DNA of 64,000 bases, taken from Lathyrus oleraceus. Taxonomy: Eukaryota; Streptophyta; Magnoliopsida; Fabales; Fabaceae. The stretch is taken from contig NC_066583.1 in assembly GCF_024323335.1 (NCBI RefSeq), forward strand, positions 363,299,877-363,363,876, read 5' to 3'. This document shows positions 10,501 through 23,880 of the stretch, piece after piece; within the stretch, counting starts at the first letter, position 1; each line of letters starts with the position of its first letter. The notes beneath the pieces were generated by a model. It was not told where the DNA came from. It did not search any database and saw nothing but the letters and a program-made list of their open reading frames with translations. A program made the translations under genes and the position numbers.

Positions 10501-11998
10501 TGTGGACGAAGGAACACTAAGAAGTACAGTTTCAAAAGTCCCGACTTGAAAGAGTTAAGGAAGCTAGAATTTTTTGTATTAGATCCCTTGGACTTCAAAC
10601 AACGTCATGGGAAGCTTCTGCCCATCTTGTCTGCCGATGTGGTTGAAGGACTTTTGAGTGTGCTAGTGTAGTTCTATGATCCTCTCTACCGTTGTTTCAC
10701 TTTCCCAGATTTTCAGCTTGTGCCTACCTTGGAGGAGTATTCTCATCTTTTGGGGATATCTTTTTCTAGTAGAGTTCCTTTTAGTGGATTGGAGGAGATT
10801 CCTCGGTCTAGTATTATTGCTGAAGCTCTTCACTTGAAGAAGTCTGCGATAGAGGCTCATTGGGTGAAGAAAGGAGGATTATTTGGGTTGCCATCTGTTT
10901 TCCTCATTAAGGAAGCTGCCACTTTTGCTCAAGCTGGTAGTGTGGACGCTTTTGAAGCTATCTTTGTGTTGCTCATCTATGGATTAGCTTTGTTCCCTAA
11001 CATTGACGGTTTTGTTGATGTTAACGCCATTAGACTTTTCTTGATTGGGAATCCTGTGCCTACTTTGTTGGGTGATATGTATTTCTCTTTGCATCCAAGG
11101 AATTCTAAAGGTGGTGGAACGATTGTCTGTTGCATTCCTCTTCTGTACAAGTGGTTTATTTCGCACTTGCCTCACACACCTGCTTTTGTGGAGAACAAAC
11201 AATGTCTAAGGGGGTCTCAGAGACTTATGTCTCTCACTAATGATGATATAGTTTGGTATGACTCATCTTTAAGGAGTTTGGAGATTTATTGATAGTGGTG
11301 GTTAATTCTCTAATGTGCCTCTCATTGGTACACAAGGAGGAATTAACTACAACCCTGTTTTGGCTCGTCCTCAACTTGGGTTCCCCTTGAGAGACAAACC
11401 TAATAACATGTTGTTACAAGGTCTTTTCTATCAAGAGGGTAAAGATCCCCAACATTTGAAGCAGAAGATTATACATGCTTGGCATAATGTGCATAGGAAA
11501 GGAAGATCCGAGCTGGGTCTACGCAATTGTGTAGCTTTGGAAGCTTACACTCTTTGGGTGAAGAAGAGAGCTATGGAGTTGAAGATGCCTTATCCTTGTG
11601 AAAGACCTATGTCTATGGTCGTGGTTGAGCCATTAACTATCCCTAACCAAGATGTATAGGAGTTGGAAGACGCGCTCGCTAAGATGAAGCAAGAGAAGGA
11701 TATGTGGGAAGAGCGTTTCCATGCTTTGAGCAAGAAGCATGAAGAGTTGCAGTTGGAGTCTAAGGACAAAGATGCACTAATTGAGCTACTTAAGGACCGA
11801 GTGACAAAGAGACAGAGAGAGCCAGAGGTTTCATCTTCTAGCATGCCTCAGCCTTCTGTTGCTTGGAAGAAGATTGTTGACCAACTTGTCCTCGAGAAGA
11901 CTCAAATGAAGGCTTCTTTTGAGACCGAGATCCGTCGCATTCGAAGGAAGTACGCGCCTACAGCCAGATCTTCTGACATTGTTGTTAGGGATCCTTAG
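10501..11998 (+). pseudogene. Element A ORF1 (retrotransposon ORF of unknown function, DUF7745-like)
   Basis: This is the extra ORF found upstream of gag in Ogre-type elements; its role is unknown. It aligns by eye with ORF1 of element B: both have the runs YDPxxRCFxFPDxxL, GFVDVNAIRLFL (A) or NFVDINAIRLFM (B), YKWFISHLP or YKWFMGYLP, and INYNPVL. The N-terminal 250 residues form the globular domain; after about 11660 the sequence becomes charged and helical, a likely coiled coil. Breaks: TAG at 10669-10671, a frameshift at about 11292-11315, and TAG at 11657-11659. The start codon is lost or upstream; the frame is open from at least 10501 (RRNTKKYSFKSPDLKELR). Assignment to DUF7745 is from memory of the family and has not been checked by search. 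Confidence 0.75.
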
Positions 11999-12234
11999 GA
12001 TGACTAGTCCCCTTTTCTCTTGTATCTTTTTATTTTGGTTTCTGAAATTGTACTCAGTGTAATCCTTCCAATTTATATAAATAAAAAGAGATTTTTGGTC
12101 ATATCAAATTATTGCAATTGCCATTTAAATATTATATATTTGCAAATGATATAGAAAGTTCCTTGGATATAAAAATAATCAAGCATTGCATTTCATGCAT
12201 CATTTGCATAAGCAGGTTTTCGCCTGGTGTCTGA
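11999..12234 (+). other. Spacer between ORF1 and gag in A
   Basis: AT-rich and without an ORF. It ends in AAGCAG (near 12210-12216) and CTTTAG (near 12250), acceptor-like sites close to the gag start. The spacer could hold an intron as in B, but that is inference. Confidence 0.4.
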
Positions 12235-12500
12235 TTGATGTTCTCTTGTGCTTTAGCCAAGCTGACTCACCGGTACAACACCAGAGCCAATCATCAGAAA
12301 ATCATGGAGCACCTTGAGCAAGAGAACAGAGAGATGAAGGATGAGATTGCCCGACTGACTGCCATGATGGAGTCATCCCTTGCTGCTCAAAGCCAAGGTT
12401 CTCCAACACCTGCAACTCCTCCCGCGAGGACAGTTATCTCAGAAGTGGTTACCTCTACTGTGCCTGCTGCCATCGCACACTTCGCTCCGAACTTGCCTGC
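12235..12500 (+). pseudogene. Element A gag, N-terminal part (cut by element B)
   Basis: The frame starts near ATG 12235, or at ATG 12304 (MEHLEQENREMKDEIARLTA), which begins a Glu/Lys-rich coiled coil usual at the start of gag in this lineage. A Pro/Thr/Ala-rich linker follows and the frame stops at 12500, where B begins. Removing B and one TSD copy continues the same frame at 35674 without loss of a base. The protein would assemble the particle in the cytoplasm. Confidence 0.8.
12496..12500. repeat. Target site duplication of B, left copy (CCTGC)
   Basis: CCTGC directly precedes TGTCGCATCC, the outer end of B. It matches 35669-35673 exactly. Confidence 0.95.
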
Positions 12501-12792
12501 TGTCGCATCCGCGAAAAACAACCGGCGGGCTAAAACAAAACAACACAGAGCCGCCACCGTGCGTTATTTATCCCAAAAGAGGGAAAGGAAACGCTCAGAG
12601 TAAACCTGGAAAAGACATGGTCTCGCGACCAAAGAGAATGGGATCGGGAGTCGGTTACGCAAGGGGAAGGTATTAGCACCCCTCACGTCTGTCGTACTCG
12701 ACGGGATCCACGCTCTAAAAATAGGTTAAGGTTGCTAAAACAAACACCACACACACACTGAAGACAACACAGGTGGAGGAAGAGGGGAGAGG

Positions 12793-12863
12793 GCTCGCTA
12801 GGACATCGCATCCTATGCCTACGTATCTCGTCTGGAACGAGAATCAGAGCTACCGTAGTTCGG
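12793..12863 (-). other. Two-hairpin module, B 3' LTR, copy 2
   Basis: Outer stem 12854-12858 with 12819-12823. Inner stem TCTCGT/ACGAGA, perfect 6 bp (12837-12842 with 12826-12831), loop TCCAG. Second hairpin AGGAT/GTCCT (12814-12800), four Watson-Crick pairs and one wobble. Confidence 0.75.
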
Positions 12864-13172
12864 CTCACGCACGCCGAAACAAAACATACGCAAAACAGGC
12901 AAACATGGAACCCGAACGCCAATTGCTGGACTTACATCAGCTTCCGAACCAAACAAACCCACACTGGAAACCAGATGCCACTTGATGGACTTATACCGGA
13001 CTCCAAGCACACAACAAAAGGATACGGAATGCCAATTGCTGGGCTTATATCCATCTCCTACACACACAAGAAGAAACAAGCAACAAGTTACTAAGGAGTC
13101 AGAAACTCGAGCCTAGCAACTGTCAAGTAAACACACAAAAAAGAAAAAGGGTGAAAAACAAAAAGGGTGCCC

Positions 13173-13240
13173 GGAGAGATCTCGTACGACCTCCTGCCTA
13201 CGTACCTCATCTGGTATGAGGATCAGGGCAACGTAGTTCC
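13173..13240 (-). other. Two-hairpin module, B 3' LTR, copy 1
   Basis: Outer stem CTACG/CGTAG (13236-13232 with 13202-13198). Inner stem CCTCAT/ATGAGG with loop ACCAG. Second hairpin GAGGTC/GATCTC (13193-13176), one wobble pair. Confidence 0.75.
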
Positions 13241-15434
13241 CCTTAACAGGGGAGAAAGACTAGCCTAACCAGATACAGAGGGAGACACAACTAGGGAGAC
13301 TATGACTCGAGCCTAGATGTTATCATGCATATCATCCCTAAGTTAAGGTTGACTATCTATCTTGCTCAGGCAGCAAGCTAATCCTAAACAGGTAAAGCAA
13401 AGCATGCAATCATAATCAAAACAAAGCAAACATTCACAGTTAGCACACACTATATCCAGACAAAGTGGGCTCAAACAAAGGGTTAGGCTGCAAAAGCAAA
13501 CCAACTGTATCAGGTGATGTTAGCTCTTAACCCTAACATTGAGAGTTAGGGTGAAGCAGATGAAATGGGAGTGAGGGGTGTGCCTCACAGCTCTTATCCC
13601 TGGCCAGGGAGAGCTTCAGACAAAGAAGTGTGGGTCCAGAAAGTGGGAACCCTTCTACACTTATGACACTGACTCAACTGTACAACTGTACAAGGATCTT
13701 GGGTTAATGTCCACAATGCATCAACACCAGTTGTGTGAGCAGAGGGACGACTCAACAGAATAGCAGGAGATGGATTGCACATCTCTTGTATCTGCCAATT
13801 GCCTTAATCAAGGTCTTTTCCTGCTTGGGGACAAAAATAAACAAGCACAAGCATTGCCTCTTAAGGAGGACTTCAGACAGGTGCCTGGCCAAGTAACAGG
13901 CCAGGTCTTCCAGACTACATGGAGAAAAGAAATTCTACCTCAATTGGTTTATACAACCAAGAACAGCACAAGCAAGTTCAAAATGAACTATAGCAACTAA
14001 GGTACCTGAAATCAATCCAACATAATCAGTATACCAGGCAAACAAAAGTCAAACAGAAAATTACAAGTCCACAGTACAAACAGATAACAAGCATCAATGC
14101 ACAAAGGTGCAAGCCACAAGGCATAAGCATAAGTTTCAATGCCTACAAAACAAACTCAAAGTTAGTCATAAACAATCAATAAACCAACTCCAATTGAGTG
14201 CACATCATCAAGCATAAGCAATTGTGCTCTTTGACCTGAAACAAAGCTCAAATGTGAGAACACAAACCACTAGTAAAAGACTAGGGTCAAAATGGGAGCA
14301 ATAAACCAAAACAGAACATGAAACTTATCAAAAATCAATATCAATCAAATAAGAATCAAATCCAAGTGGTCTCACATTCATATCATCAAGCATTATCATT
14401 TCATGAGGCATTTAGTGCAAAACATGCAATTTAGAACCTCATAGGACCAAACAGAAAGATCCAATTCAAATCAACTCACAAACAATTCAATAAATTCCCA
14501 AAACATTCATGTCTAAACATCACTCATTAAAGGATCATCACACCAAATTTCAGGCCATTTGGACAAAGGGAAGCAAGTCAATTAAATACATCAAGCCAAA
14601 GCATACTTAAACAAGCTTATACAAGGCATTAAATCATGCATCAACTTCAAGCAATCATAAAACAGAGTAGGAACATGATAAATGAGTGAAACCAAAACCA
14701 TGACAAACTTCAAGATGTCTATAATACACATGCCAAATTTCAGGCTCATCCAATTAACCACAAGAATTTCACAAATCATATGAAATCATCACTCACAAAA
14801 GGTCCACAATTGGTCAAACAGGGGAGAAAATCTCAATCAAATTGGAAATGCATTCAAAAATTCCAGGAAACTTCACAAGCATTCTCAACATTCACAAGTA
14901 TCATCATACAAAAATTCAGGTCATTTTGAGTTCATATGGCATGGCAACAAAAATCATGAAGTTAAGTAAGACATGGTGTGACACAAATTGTCACACCTCT
15001 AATGATCAGGTCATATCTCTCAATCCAGGAATGCAAAAATAGCAAACTCAAAGCCAAAAAATCCCTAAAGGTGTCTAGTTTGCACATGTAAAATTTCAGC
15101 TCCATCCAATTAAGCATCATCATTTCATGATCAAAATATCAAGCAAGATGCATGGAAGAACACATCTAAACAAACCCTAGGCCATTCAAAAAATCACACG
15201 TGCACAATTTCAATAAAAATAACCAAAAAATAGTAAAGGTCACAAGGATCATGGCACAAAAAATCTCAATCAATTTGGATTTGTGGTTTAGGAGTTATGG
15301 AATTTTGAATGTTGAAGAAAAATAAAAAAAACAATGAAACAAGCATGGTGAACATGTGAAGCATATGGAAATAAATTCTAAAGCAAAAAGGAGAATTGCT
15401 TGGGCGAAGGATCGAAGGAGGTTCCATTTTAAAA

Positions 15435-15450
15435 AGTAGCGCGCGCTACT
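15435..15450. repeat. 16-base perfect palindrome in B 3' LTR
   Basis: AGTAGCGCGCGCTACT is self-complementary over its full length. The copy in the 5' LTR is near 33654-33669. It stands out as GC-rich in AT-rich sequence. Confidence 0.9.
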
Positions 15451-17448
15451 GTAGCTAACACTAATCAGCCAGGCAAAACGCGGACATATGGATCAAACAG
15501 CCAATTCTGGAAAATTCATCACATTCATCATGTGTTCTTCATACATTCATGCGTCAAGAACAAATGTCCACCAAAATCAACAAAACCTATATCACTGGAA
15601 AGGTCTCTCAACGTACATCAACAATATCACATCAATTAAGCCTAATTCCTCCTAAATCAAATGTTTTGAAGGAAAACATAATCATGCACAAAACTTCTAA
15701 TTCACATAACTCTCTCATTTCTCAACGAAAATCAGTGGTTCAAAGTGCAGATTACTCTACTCTCAAAGATCTACAAGAAGCATTAATTGATTTCATGAAT
15801 TGTCAAACTCGAAAACTCACCTTCAATGATGTGCAGTTGTGAATTCGCGCGAACCAGGTCTTGTAAGTGCAAAACAGATGCTCCTTGATGCTTGAATTGA
15901 TGAATGGAACAAGGTTTGGATGTTGATTGTGAAGGATCTAGCTCAAAACTCGAATTGCCATTGTTGAAGCTCTCTTTAACAGTCCACGAATTCAGCTTGA
16001 AAAGGATGAAATCTTGCTTCCAACAGCTTCAATAATGCATGTAGATGATGAATTGATGAAGATCTTGGCAAGGTTTGTGAAGAAAATTGCAAAAAAAGTG
16101 AAAGAAGAAGTTGAAGAATTTGGTGATTTTCAGATCTAGATCTTGATTCTGTTATGGTTATCCAGAAAACAGTTATGATTTAGGTTTTATATGTAATGTT
16201 AATGATGTTGTTAATCATGATTAGTGTAAATGCAATGGATTAAGCCAAATCAAGTTTTCATGCTAAATGGTAATTGACCAATTCACCCTCACTTGTACAA
16301 AACCAATGTAACAATTCATTTTCTGTTTCGGAGCAAGTTTCAAATGATATTTGTGAGCTAATGCAAGTGGAATGGAGTGAAAACAATGCTTATTTTGCAA
16401 AATGACCTTTTTCCCTCCAAATTTCAAATTAAGTCCACTTGAAAAATGCACTTTTTGTGTGAACAAAATTCATGAAATGTAATGCTTGTTTTGGATAGAG
16501 GACATCAAAAGAAATTTGCTCAAAAAACCCTCACTCCATTTGGCCTTGTGAATCAAAAGTTATGCACCTTTGAAATTCAACATATCTTGACAAAGATCAA
16601 TCCATAACTTGCCAACCACAAATGAGAAATTCATGTTCTTGGACTTTTTGGAAAGGTGAGAGCAAGATCTTCAACTTTCATGTTGGACAAAATTTCATTT
16701 GAAGCATTTTTGGACATGTAATTTTGAGGAGAAAACCTTTCCATTTTTGGCAATTTTGAATTACAAGTCACTTTCTATTTTTGGAAAGTTTTCATCTGAC
16801 TTTATTTTCTTTATTCTTGATGTTTGAAATGTCAAATGAAACTTGTTTGGACATGAATGAAGTGTCTCTAACTCTCTCCCACCTCCAAATCCATCAGTTG
16901 ACCTTTGGTTGACTTTTTCTGACTGATAGATGAATTGGCCATGCATTGATGATCTTGAGCCTCAAACTCTTGATGAAATGGCTCAACCATGAAACCCTAG
17001 CTTCCATAAGCTCAATATAACCATAGAATGATCCCTCATCTCCATGAAACCTCATCTCCTTGACAAGCCCTGATTGGCACAATGCAGATGATTAGGGTTG
17101 ACCAGAGGTCAAAACCCTAATCCCAAGGAATATGATCAAGCATAATGAATCTCTTGGTGATGACAAAACCATGATGATGATGATGTACCATTTCAACCAA
17201 GATGAACCTCAATCCCCAAGAAACCCTAATTTGAAGCACCAACCCTCAGATGGCTAATGATCAATCCAATCAATGAAACCCTCAGGCTTGAATATCTTAA
17301 CCTCTTTATCTTCTGATCAAGACTTAGGAGGATGACTTGCCCAATGTACCCACATGATATGCAAAGATGCAATGCCTAATGACCTAAAAATGAAATGCAA
17401 TATGCTAAGCTAGTCCCAAGAGAGGAGGGCAAATTTTGAGGTGTTACA

Positions 17449-17463
17449 GCTGCCCCTATTCAA
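17449..17463 (-). other. Polypurine tract of element B
   Basis: On the - strand TTGAATAGGGGCAGC directly precedes the LTR start TGTAACACC. C has the identical 15 bases at 54981-54995. Confidence 0.9.
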
Positions 17464-20399
17464 TCCACTGTGAACCTGTCGATATGAACAGCCTCGGCTT
17501 TCAGATGATCAGGATGAAGAGTGATTGAATACCAAGAACAGACGAACAATTTGCACTCTGATGGGAAATAATTAACAATGCCTGTCAGAATCGGCAAAGA
17601 AACAATCTTAAGGAAAAAATCCGTCTGGTACAGAGAAAGTCGGCCTAAATACCGAAACAGAATGTCGACCTGGATACCAAAATAAATGGTAACACAGGGA
17701 TAACCATGGCCTGAACACCACCTATCCGCTGGGGATTATTATCATCTCTTTTTTTTTTTTTACTTTTTCTTGAACCCCGAAATTTTTCTCTTTTTCGTTT
17801 TCTTGAACCCCAAAATTTTCTTTCGCGCAAATGATCCCGGATCATTGCATTTGAACCCCGACATCTTGTTTGCCAAAATAATGAACCCCATTCTCCATTT
17901 GAACCCCAGTCGCCTGACGATAACTTGTGATCGCCATTGTCAACCCCGTTCTCCAGAAAATGCCGCAACATTTCCCTTTCTCCATTTGAACCCCGCTCTC
18001 CAGAAAATGCCTCAACATTTCCCTTTCTCCATTTGAACCCCGCTCTCCAGAAAATGCCTCAACATTTCCCTTTCTCCAATTGAACCCCGCTCTCCAATTT
18101 CTTGTGATAATTCCGCTGGCAACGTCGGAAATAACACCAAACACCACTCTGAGGGCGACATATCAGAGGGTACACCTTCACAAAAGGAAGGTAACATGTG
18201 CATCTCTTCCTCAGAAGACACCCCTAACGACCTCTGTTGGCCTCAGCCAAAGCCTAAGGTGACACATGAACAGAAGATAATCCTGAGGACCTCATCCCGG
18301 ATATAATCTTCAACTCCAATCTCCATTTGGACCCCGCTCTCCAGAAAATGTCTCAACATTTCCCTTTCTCCGTTTGAACCCCGATTGTCGCGCTGATCGC
18401 GTAACGTCCTTTGATTTTATTTCCATCTCCGTCCGACGGAAAAATTTCCTCCAGTATCGCACTACTGGGGAACATTGCTGATCTGACATCATGATGCTAA
18501 ACTCCTCAGAGTAACATCTTCCAACTCCTGTCTCGCACGACAGAAATCTCCTCCAGTATCACACTACTGAGGAATATTGTTGATACAGTACCAAACTCCT
18601 CGGAGTAACATTTTCACCATCCAGTGAAACCAAACCTCAAGCGGTAACTACGGCTCGAGTAACTGATACTTGCAATGTTGCTGATTTTCCAACTAGTGAA
18701 ACCACCCCTCAAACGGTAACCACGGCTTGAGTAGCATCTTCACCCACTGGAAAAACCACATCTCAAACGGTAACCACGGCTTGAGACTAGCCTATGCTTG
18801 CAATAATGATGCATGATATTTTTCCAGCGTAATGCTCCATGATCATGGAAATGTTACGCGATTTATTATGCAATATGCTATGCTTATCTATATGATGAAT
18901 GCATAAAAAGGTATCCCCCTCAAGGGACTCTTCTGAGGAGCTCGAGACACTCGGCTGAGGAACTTGACAACACTCCGATCTCCATCCTGCTGGGGAAATA
19001 GCGCTGCTGCAGGGAAAAAGCAACCCTTGCTGGGGAAAACCTCCTTTGCACCCGACCCGCTTGGGGAATTGCTGGGGAAAGTAACCACCAATGCACTCTG
19101 TGGGGATACAACAATCTTTGACTTGCTGGAGATACAACACTCCAGACCCTGCTCGGGGAAACACCACCCACAGATACTTCCGACGGGAAATAGCAACCTT
19201 CAGGCCGGGCGACCGGGGAAGCATTGATCTAAAACCTGCTGGGGATAACCATCCTGACCCTGCTAGGGAATCCACAGACCTTGAATCTGCTGGGGAATTA
19301 GTCATTCCGACTCTGCTTGGGGAGGAGAAAAATCTACTACTGAACACCCGTCGGCTCGTCGAACCATGGTATTCATATCCAACTCCCATGTCAGCTTTCC
19401 AATTTTGAGAACTCCCAGACTCGTCTGGACTTTTCTGATTCATCACCTTGTATTCCCAACTGCTCCGCACTCGACGGAGAGCGAACTCCTGGGATTTATA
19501 CAGACTTTTCAATCTTCCGACTTTGAAGAGTCTTCTTGATTAATTTTAAGGGTCATCGTACGTCTCATCGTCGTCTTTTCACCATCCTTCCATTCACTCG
19601 TCCCTGATTGGACTCCGTGGGGATTGCTTCGTCAAAAGCTTCCACATCACAACCTGCAAGTGAGTGAAAATATCTAACAGTACCTGCAAAAGAGATCGTT
19701 AGATATAATCGTGCCCCAGGCGTGTCAAGATTTCAACACTTGGGTCACTCAACATTCCGAATAAGATTTCAAGCTTTCAATCTTATAAACATGCATTGGA
19801 AGGGACCTGTATGTCTCAAAATGCAAGATTCTTTATCAAAATAATTGGATGTTTTTGCAATCAAAGCGGTAATGAAAAACAAAAACAAAATTATTTGACT
19901 GAATATGCATTTTATTGATATGGAAAAGTGTGGCTCAATTGAGCAATACAAAGGAAGCAATTCCTGAAAAGAGGTAATTGCGCACAAAAGGAAAAATCTA
20001 TCCTAATGGCAATGTGAAACCCGTGATCTCATCGAGTTCCAACTCGGTTACACCCCATATGTCCTCAGACTCTCCGTGCTTTCTGCCTTCTGAACAAGAC
20101 GCTTCTGATTGCTCCCTACTGGGTATTATCCATGATGCCTTAACCAAAGCGTAAACGATCATGCCAGACGCAGTTGTTCATTTCAATCCCTCTTTTGCCT
20201 GGACCGCCCTTTCGGGTTTTCAGTCCACCGGGATACCCTTTTTTGCCCAAGCCGCCTTTTCAGGTTTTCGACTTGCCGGGTGTACAGTTTTTCTTTTTAT
20301 CCCTAATTTTTACCCAAACCTTTTTCTTTCTGTTTTTTGGTTTGCCGGGGTGCCCATTTTTGCCTGGACTATTTTATTCTTTTCGTCCAGCGGGTCTTT
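17464..20399 (-). other. 3' untranslated region of element B
   Basis: About 2.9 kb between the integrase stop and the PPT. It contains 47-base tandem repeats (17947-18087, with a stray copy near 18325-18385) and a stretch of irregular repeats around CTGCTGGGGAAA/CCCCAGCAG (about 18940-19330). A 241-codon open stretch on the sense strand (18787-19512) is not kept in C, so I do not call it a gene. Confidence 0.75.
17947..18087. repeat. 47-base tandem repeat, three units, in B 3' UTR
   Basis: Units begin at 17947, 17994 and 18041, with a partial fourth at 18088. Each carries CTCCAGAAAATGCC then CAACATTTCCCTTTCTCC and TTGAACCCC. Units differ by a few bases only. Confidence 0.95.
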
Positions 20400-23300
20400 T
20401 TATACGAAGTATTTTTTAACTGCGTCCGCATTCACAGGGGATGGAAAATCCTCGCCATCCATGGTCGTTAACAACAAGGCTCCGCCAGAGAAAACCTTCT
20501 TGACCACGAATGGACCTTCATAATTAGGTGTCCACTTGCCCCTACGATCGTTTTGAGGAGGAAGGATCCTTTTCAGCACCATATCACCTACATGATATAC
20601 ACGAGGTCGTACCTTTCGGTCAAAAGCACGCTTCATCCGCTACTGGTATAACTGCCCATGACAGATGGCTGCCAGCCTCTTTTCTTCAATCAGGCTCAAC
20701 TCTTCATACCGAGTCCTTACCCATTCCGCCTCTTGCAACTTCACGTCCATCAGGACTCTCAAAGAGGGAATCTGGACTTCAACCGGTAACACCGCTTCCA
20801 TTCCATATACCAAGGAGAAAGGCGTTGCCCCAGTAGATGTACGTACTGATGTTCGATACCCATGCAATGCAAACGGCAACATCTCATGCCAGTCTTTATA
20901 GGTTACCACCATTTTCTGCACAATCTTCTTTATGTTCTTATTGGCTGCCTCAACCGCCCCATTCATCTTCGGACGATAGGGAGAAGAATTGTGATGCTCA
21001 ATCTTGAATTCCCGGCACAGCTCTGCCATCATCTTATTATTCAAATTAGAACCATTATCAGTAATGATTCTCTCGGGAACCCCATATCTGCAAATAATGT
21101 CTCTCTTGAGAAATCTGGCCACGACCTGCTTCGTCACATTCGCATAAGAGGCTGCTTCTACCCACTTGGTGAAGTAATCAATAGCCACTATTATGAACCG
21201 ATGCCCATTCGAAGCTGTGGGCTCAATCTTTCCAATCATATCAATGCCCCACATAGCAAACGGCCATGGAGACGACATTAAACTCAACGGATTTGGAGGC
21301 ACGTGCACCTTGTCAACATAAATCTGGCATTTATGACACTTCCGCACGAAATTGAAACATTGGGCCTCCATTGTCATCCAGTAATAACCTGCTCTCAGCA
21401 GCTTCTTCACCATCGCATTCCCACTGGCATGGGTACCGAATGATCCTTCATGAACCTCTTTCATCAATTAGCTTGCTTCTCTATCATCAACACATCTAAG
21501 CAAGACCCAATCAAAATTCCGCTTGTACAGAACCCCATCCTTATTCAGGTAGAACACCATGGCCAATCTCCGCAGAGTCTTTCGGTCCTTCTTGGATGCT
21601 CCCTCGGGATATTCTTGAGTTTCTAGATAGCGCTTGATATCGTAATACCACGGCTTCTCATCATCATGCGATGTGTCAACAGCAAACACATAAGTCGGTC
21701 TATCCAGACGTCCTACCTCAACACTGGGGAACTGATTCCACCATTGCACCTTAATCAAGGCAGCCAGAGTAGCCAAAGCATCTGCCAAAGGATTCTCCTC
21801 TCTAGGCACATGATGCATCTTCACCTTGGTGAAAAACGTCAACAATCTCCTCGTATAATCCCGGTATGGAACTAAATGAGACTGATGCGTATACCACTTT
21901 CCGTTAACCTGATTTACAACCAGAGCTGAATCTCCATATATGACAAGGTTCTTGATCCTCAAATCAATTGCCTCTTCAATCCCCAATATACAAGCTTCGT
22001 ATTCAGCCACGTTGTTGGTGCACTCAAATGTTAGCCGGGCAGCAAAAGGAATGTGGGATCCTTTCGGCGTAACCAAAACAGCACCAACACCGCTTCCATT
22101 CACGTTAACGGCCCCATCAAACATCAGAATCCATTCGGATTCAGGGTCAGGCCCCTCCTCCGGGATTGGTTCCTCACAATCTTTCGATTTGAGAAACATG
22201 ATGTCCTCATCAGGGAATTCAAACTTCATCGGTTGATAATCATCAATGGGTTGCTGAGCGAGGTAATCAGACAATACACTCCCCTTGATCGCCTTCTGAG
22301 AGGTATACTGTATATCATATTCAGTCAAAATCATCTGCCATCTCGCAACCCGTCCGGTCAATGCTGGCTTCTCAAAAATGTACTTGATTGGATCCATCTT
22401 GGAAATCAATAAAGTGGTATGAACCAACATATACTGCCTCAGTCGGCGAGCAGCCCAGACCAAAGCACAACAAGTTTTCTCGAGCAGTGAATATCTTGTT
22501 TCACAGTCGGTAAACTTTTTGCTAAGGTAGTATATGGCATGCTCTTTTCGACCAGACTCGTCATGCTGCCCCAATACACACCCCATAGACCCCTCGAGGA
22601 CCGTCAAGTACAGAATTAACGGTCGTCCCTCCACAGGAGGCATCAGAATCGGAGGCTCCTGCAAATATTCTTTTATCTTTTCAAATGCCGCTTGGCAATC
22701 ATCATTCCACCTGACCGTTTGATCTTTTCTTAACAACTTGAATATTGGTTCGCACGTGGCTGTTAGATGAGATATGAACCGTGAAATGTAGTTCAATCTA
22801 CCTAAGAAACCACGAACCTCCTTCTCTGTTCTCGGTTCAGGCATTTCTCTTATTGCTTTTACTTTAGCAGGATCAACCTCGATTCCTTTCTCACTTACAA
22901 TGAACCCCAGCAATTTACCGGACCGCACTCCGAAAGTGCACTTATTCGGATTCAACCTCAATCTGAATTGTCTCAGCCGGTCGAACAACTTGGCCAGATC
23001 TACCAAATGTCCCTCTTCTGTCTGGGACTTTGCTATCATGTCATCAACATAGCATTCAATTTCATGATGAATCATATCATGAAACAAAGTCACCATGGCC
23101 CTCTGATAAGTAGCACCGGCGTTCTTGAGACCAAATGGCATCACCTTGTAACAAAAAGTGCCCCACGGTGTAATGAACGTTGTTTTCTCCATATCATCTG
23201 GTGACATTTTGATTTGATTATAGCCAGAAAAGCCATCCATGAAGGAAAACACCGAGAATTGAGTCGTATTGTCTACCAACACATCAATGTGAGGTAGTGG

Positions 23301-23880
23301 AAAATCATCTTTCGGGCTAGCTCTGTTCAGATCCCGGTAGTCCACACACATTCTCACTTTTCCATCCTTCTTCGGGACTGGCACAATGTTCGCGACCCAC
23401 GGCGGATAATTAGTGACAGCAAGGAAACCAGCATCCCACTGCTTTTGCACTTCCTCTTTAATCTTCATCGCCATGTCAGGTCGAGTTTTGCGCAACTTTT
23501 GCTTCACTGGAGGACAATCTGCTCTCAACGGTAGCTTATGCACAACGATATCGGTATCCAACCCTGGCATATCTTGATAAGACCAGGCGAAGATGTCGAC
23601 ATATTCTTTCAACAACGCCACCATTCTGCTCTTGACACTTTCCTCCAAAGCAACCCCGATTTTCACTTCTTTCTTGACCTCGTCGGTACCCAGATTCACA
23701 ACCTCAACTTGCTCTTCATGCGGCTGAATCACCTTCTCCTCTTGTTTTAACAACCTGGCTAACTCCCCTGGCAGTTCACAATCTTCTTCGCCTTCTTCTT
23801 CGGCTTGATAGATCGGATCGTCGAAATCATATGAGGGTGTAACAGGATTGTTATCAATGAGATCCGGAGAATGATCGCAT
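20400..23880 (-). pseudogene. Element B pol: RT - RNase H - aRNase H - integrase, two nonsense changes
   Basis: Copies RNA to cDNA and integrates it. Numbering from the ATG at 23900: RT with catalytic D222 (FMDGFSGYNQ) and YVDD at 284-287; a degenerate first RNase H, where the usual catalytic Asp is replaced (LYLTVLEGSMGCVLGQ, 430-445); a second, archaeal-type RNase H with D595, E635, D657 and D707; then integrase with an HHCC finger, the D,D35E triad (D887, D948, E984 by read-through count) and a GPF motif near the end. Two stops: TAA at 21468-21470 and TAG at 20640-20642. C has CAA and CAG at those codons, so both are single C-to-T changes. The first exon base after the intron is 23880; the ATG at 23900 lies inside the intron. 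Apart from the stops all motifs are intact. Confidence 0.95.

Larger units (their letters stand above)
12501..17448 (-). repeat. 3' LTR of element B
   Basis: In element orientation it begins TGTAACACCTCAAAATTTGC (17448 downward) and ends GGATGCGACA (12501). It is near-identical to 30719-35668. It holds two copies of the two-hairpin module (13173-13240 and 12793-12863), a 16-base palindrome (15435-15450), and the U5 block GGGTGCTAATACCTTCCCCT shared with C. Short ORFs in it are not conserved as proteins. Confidence 0.95.

Noticed and set aside
12683..12922. Cys/Val-rich 79-codon ORF repeated at 30901-31140
   Set aside because: Duplicated only because it lies in the two LTRs of B; it overlaps the two-hairpin module and has no kept counterpart in C or D.
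12920..13080. CRISPR-like array from spaced repeats in the LTRs
   Set aside because: Plant retrotransposon context, degenerate units of unequal length and no cas genes.
18787..19512. 241-codon open frame on the sense strand of the B 3' UTR
   Set aside because: The matching part of C (about 53200-53840) has stops and frame changes, and the sequence is built of irregular CCCCAGCAG-type repeats.
20161..20523. Pro/Phe-rich ORF antisense to the end of B pol
   Set aside because: Shadow of integrase and 3' UTR; the same text appears antisense at C (52194-52561).
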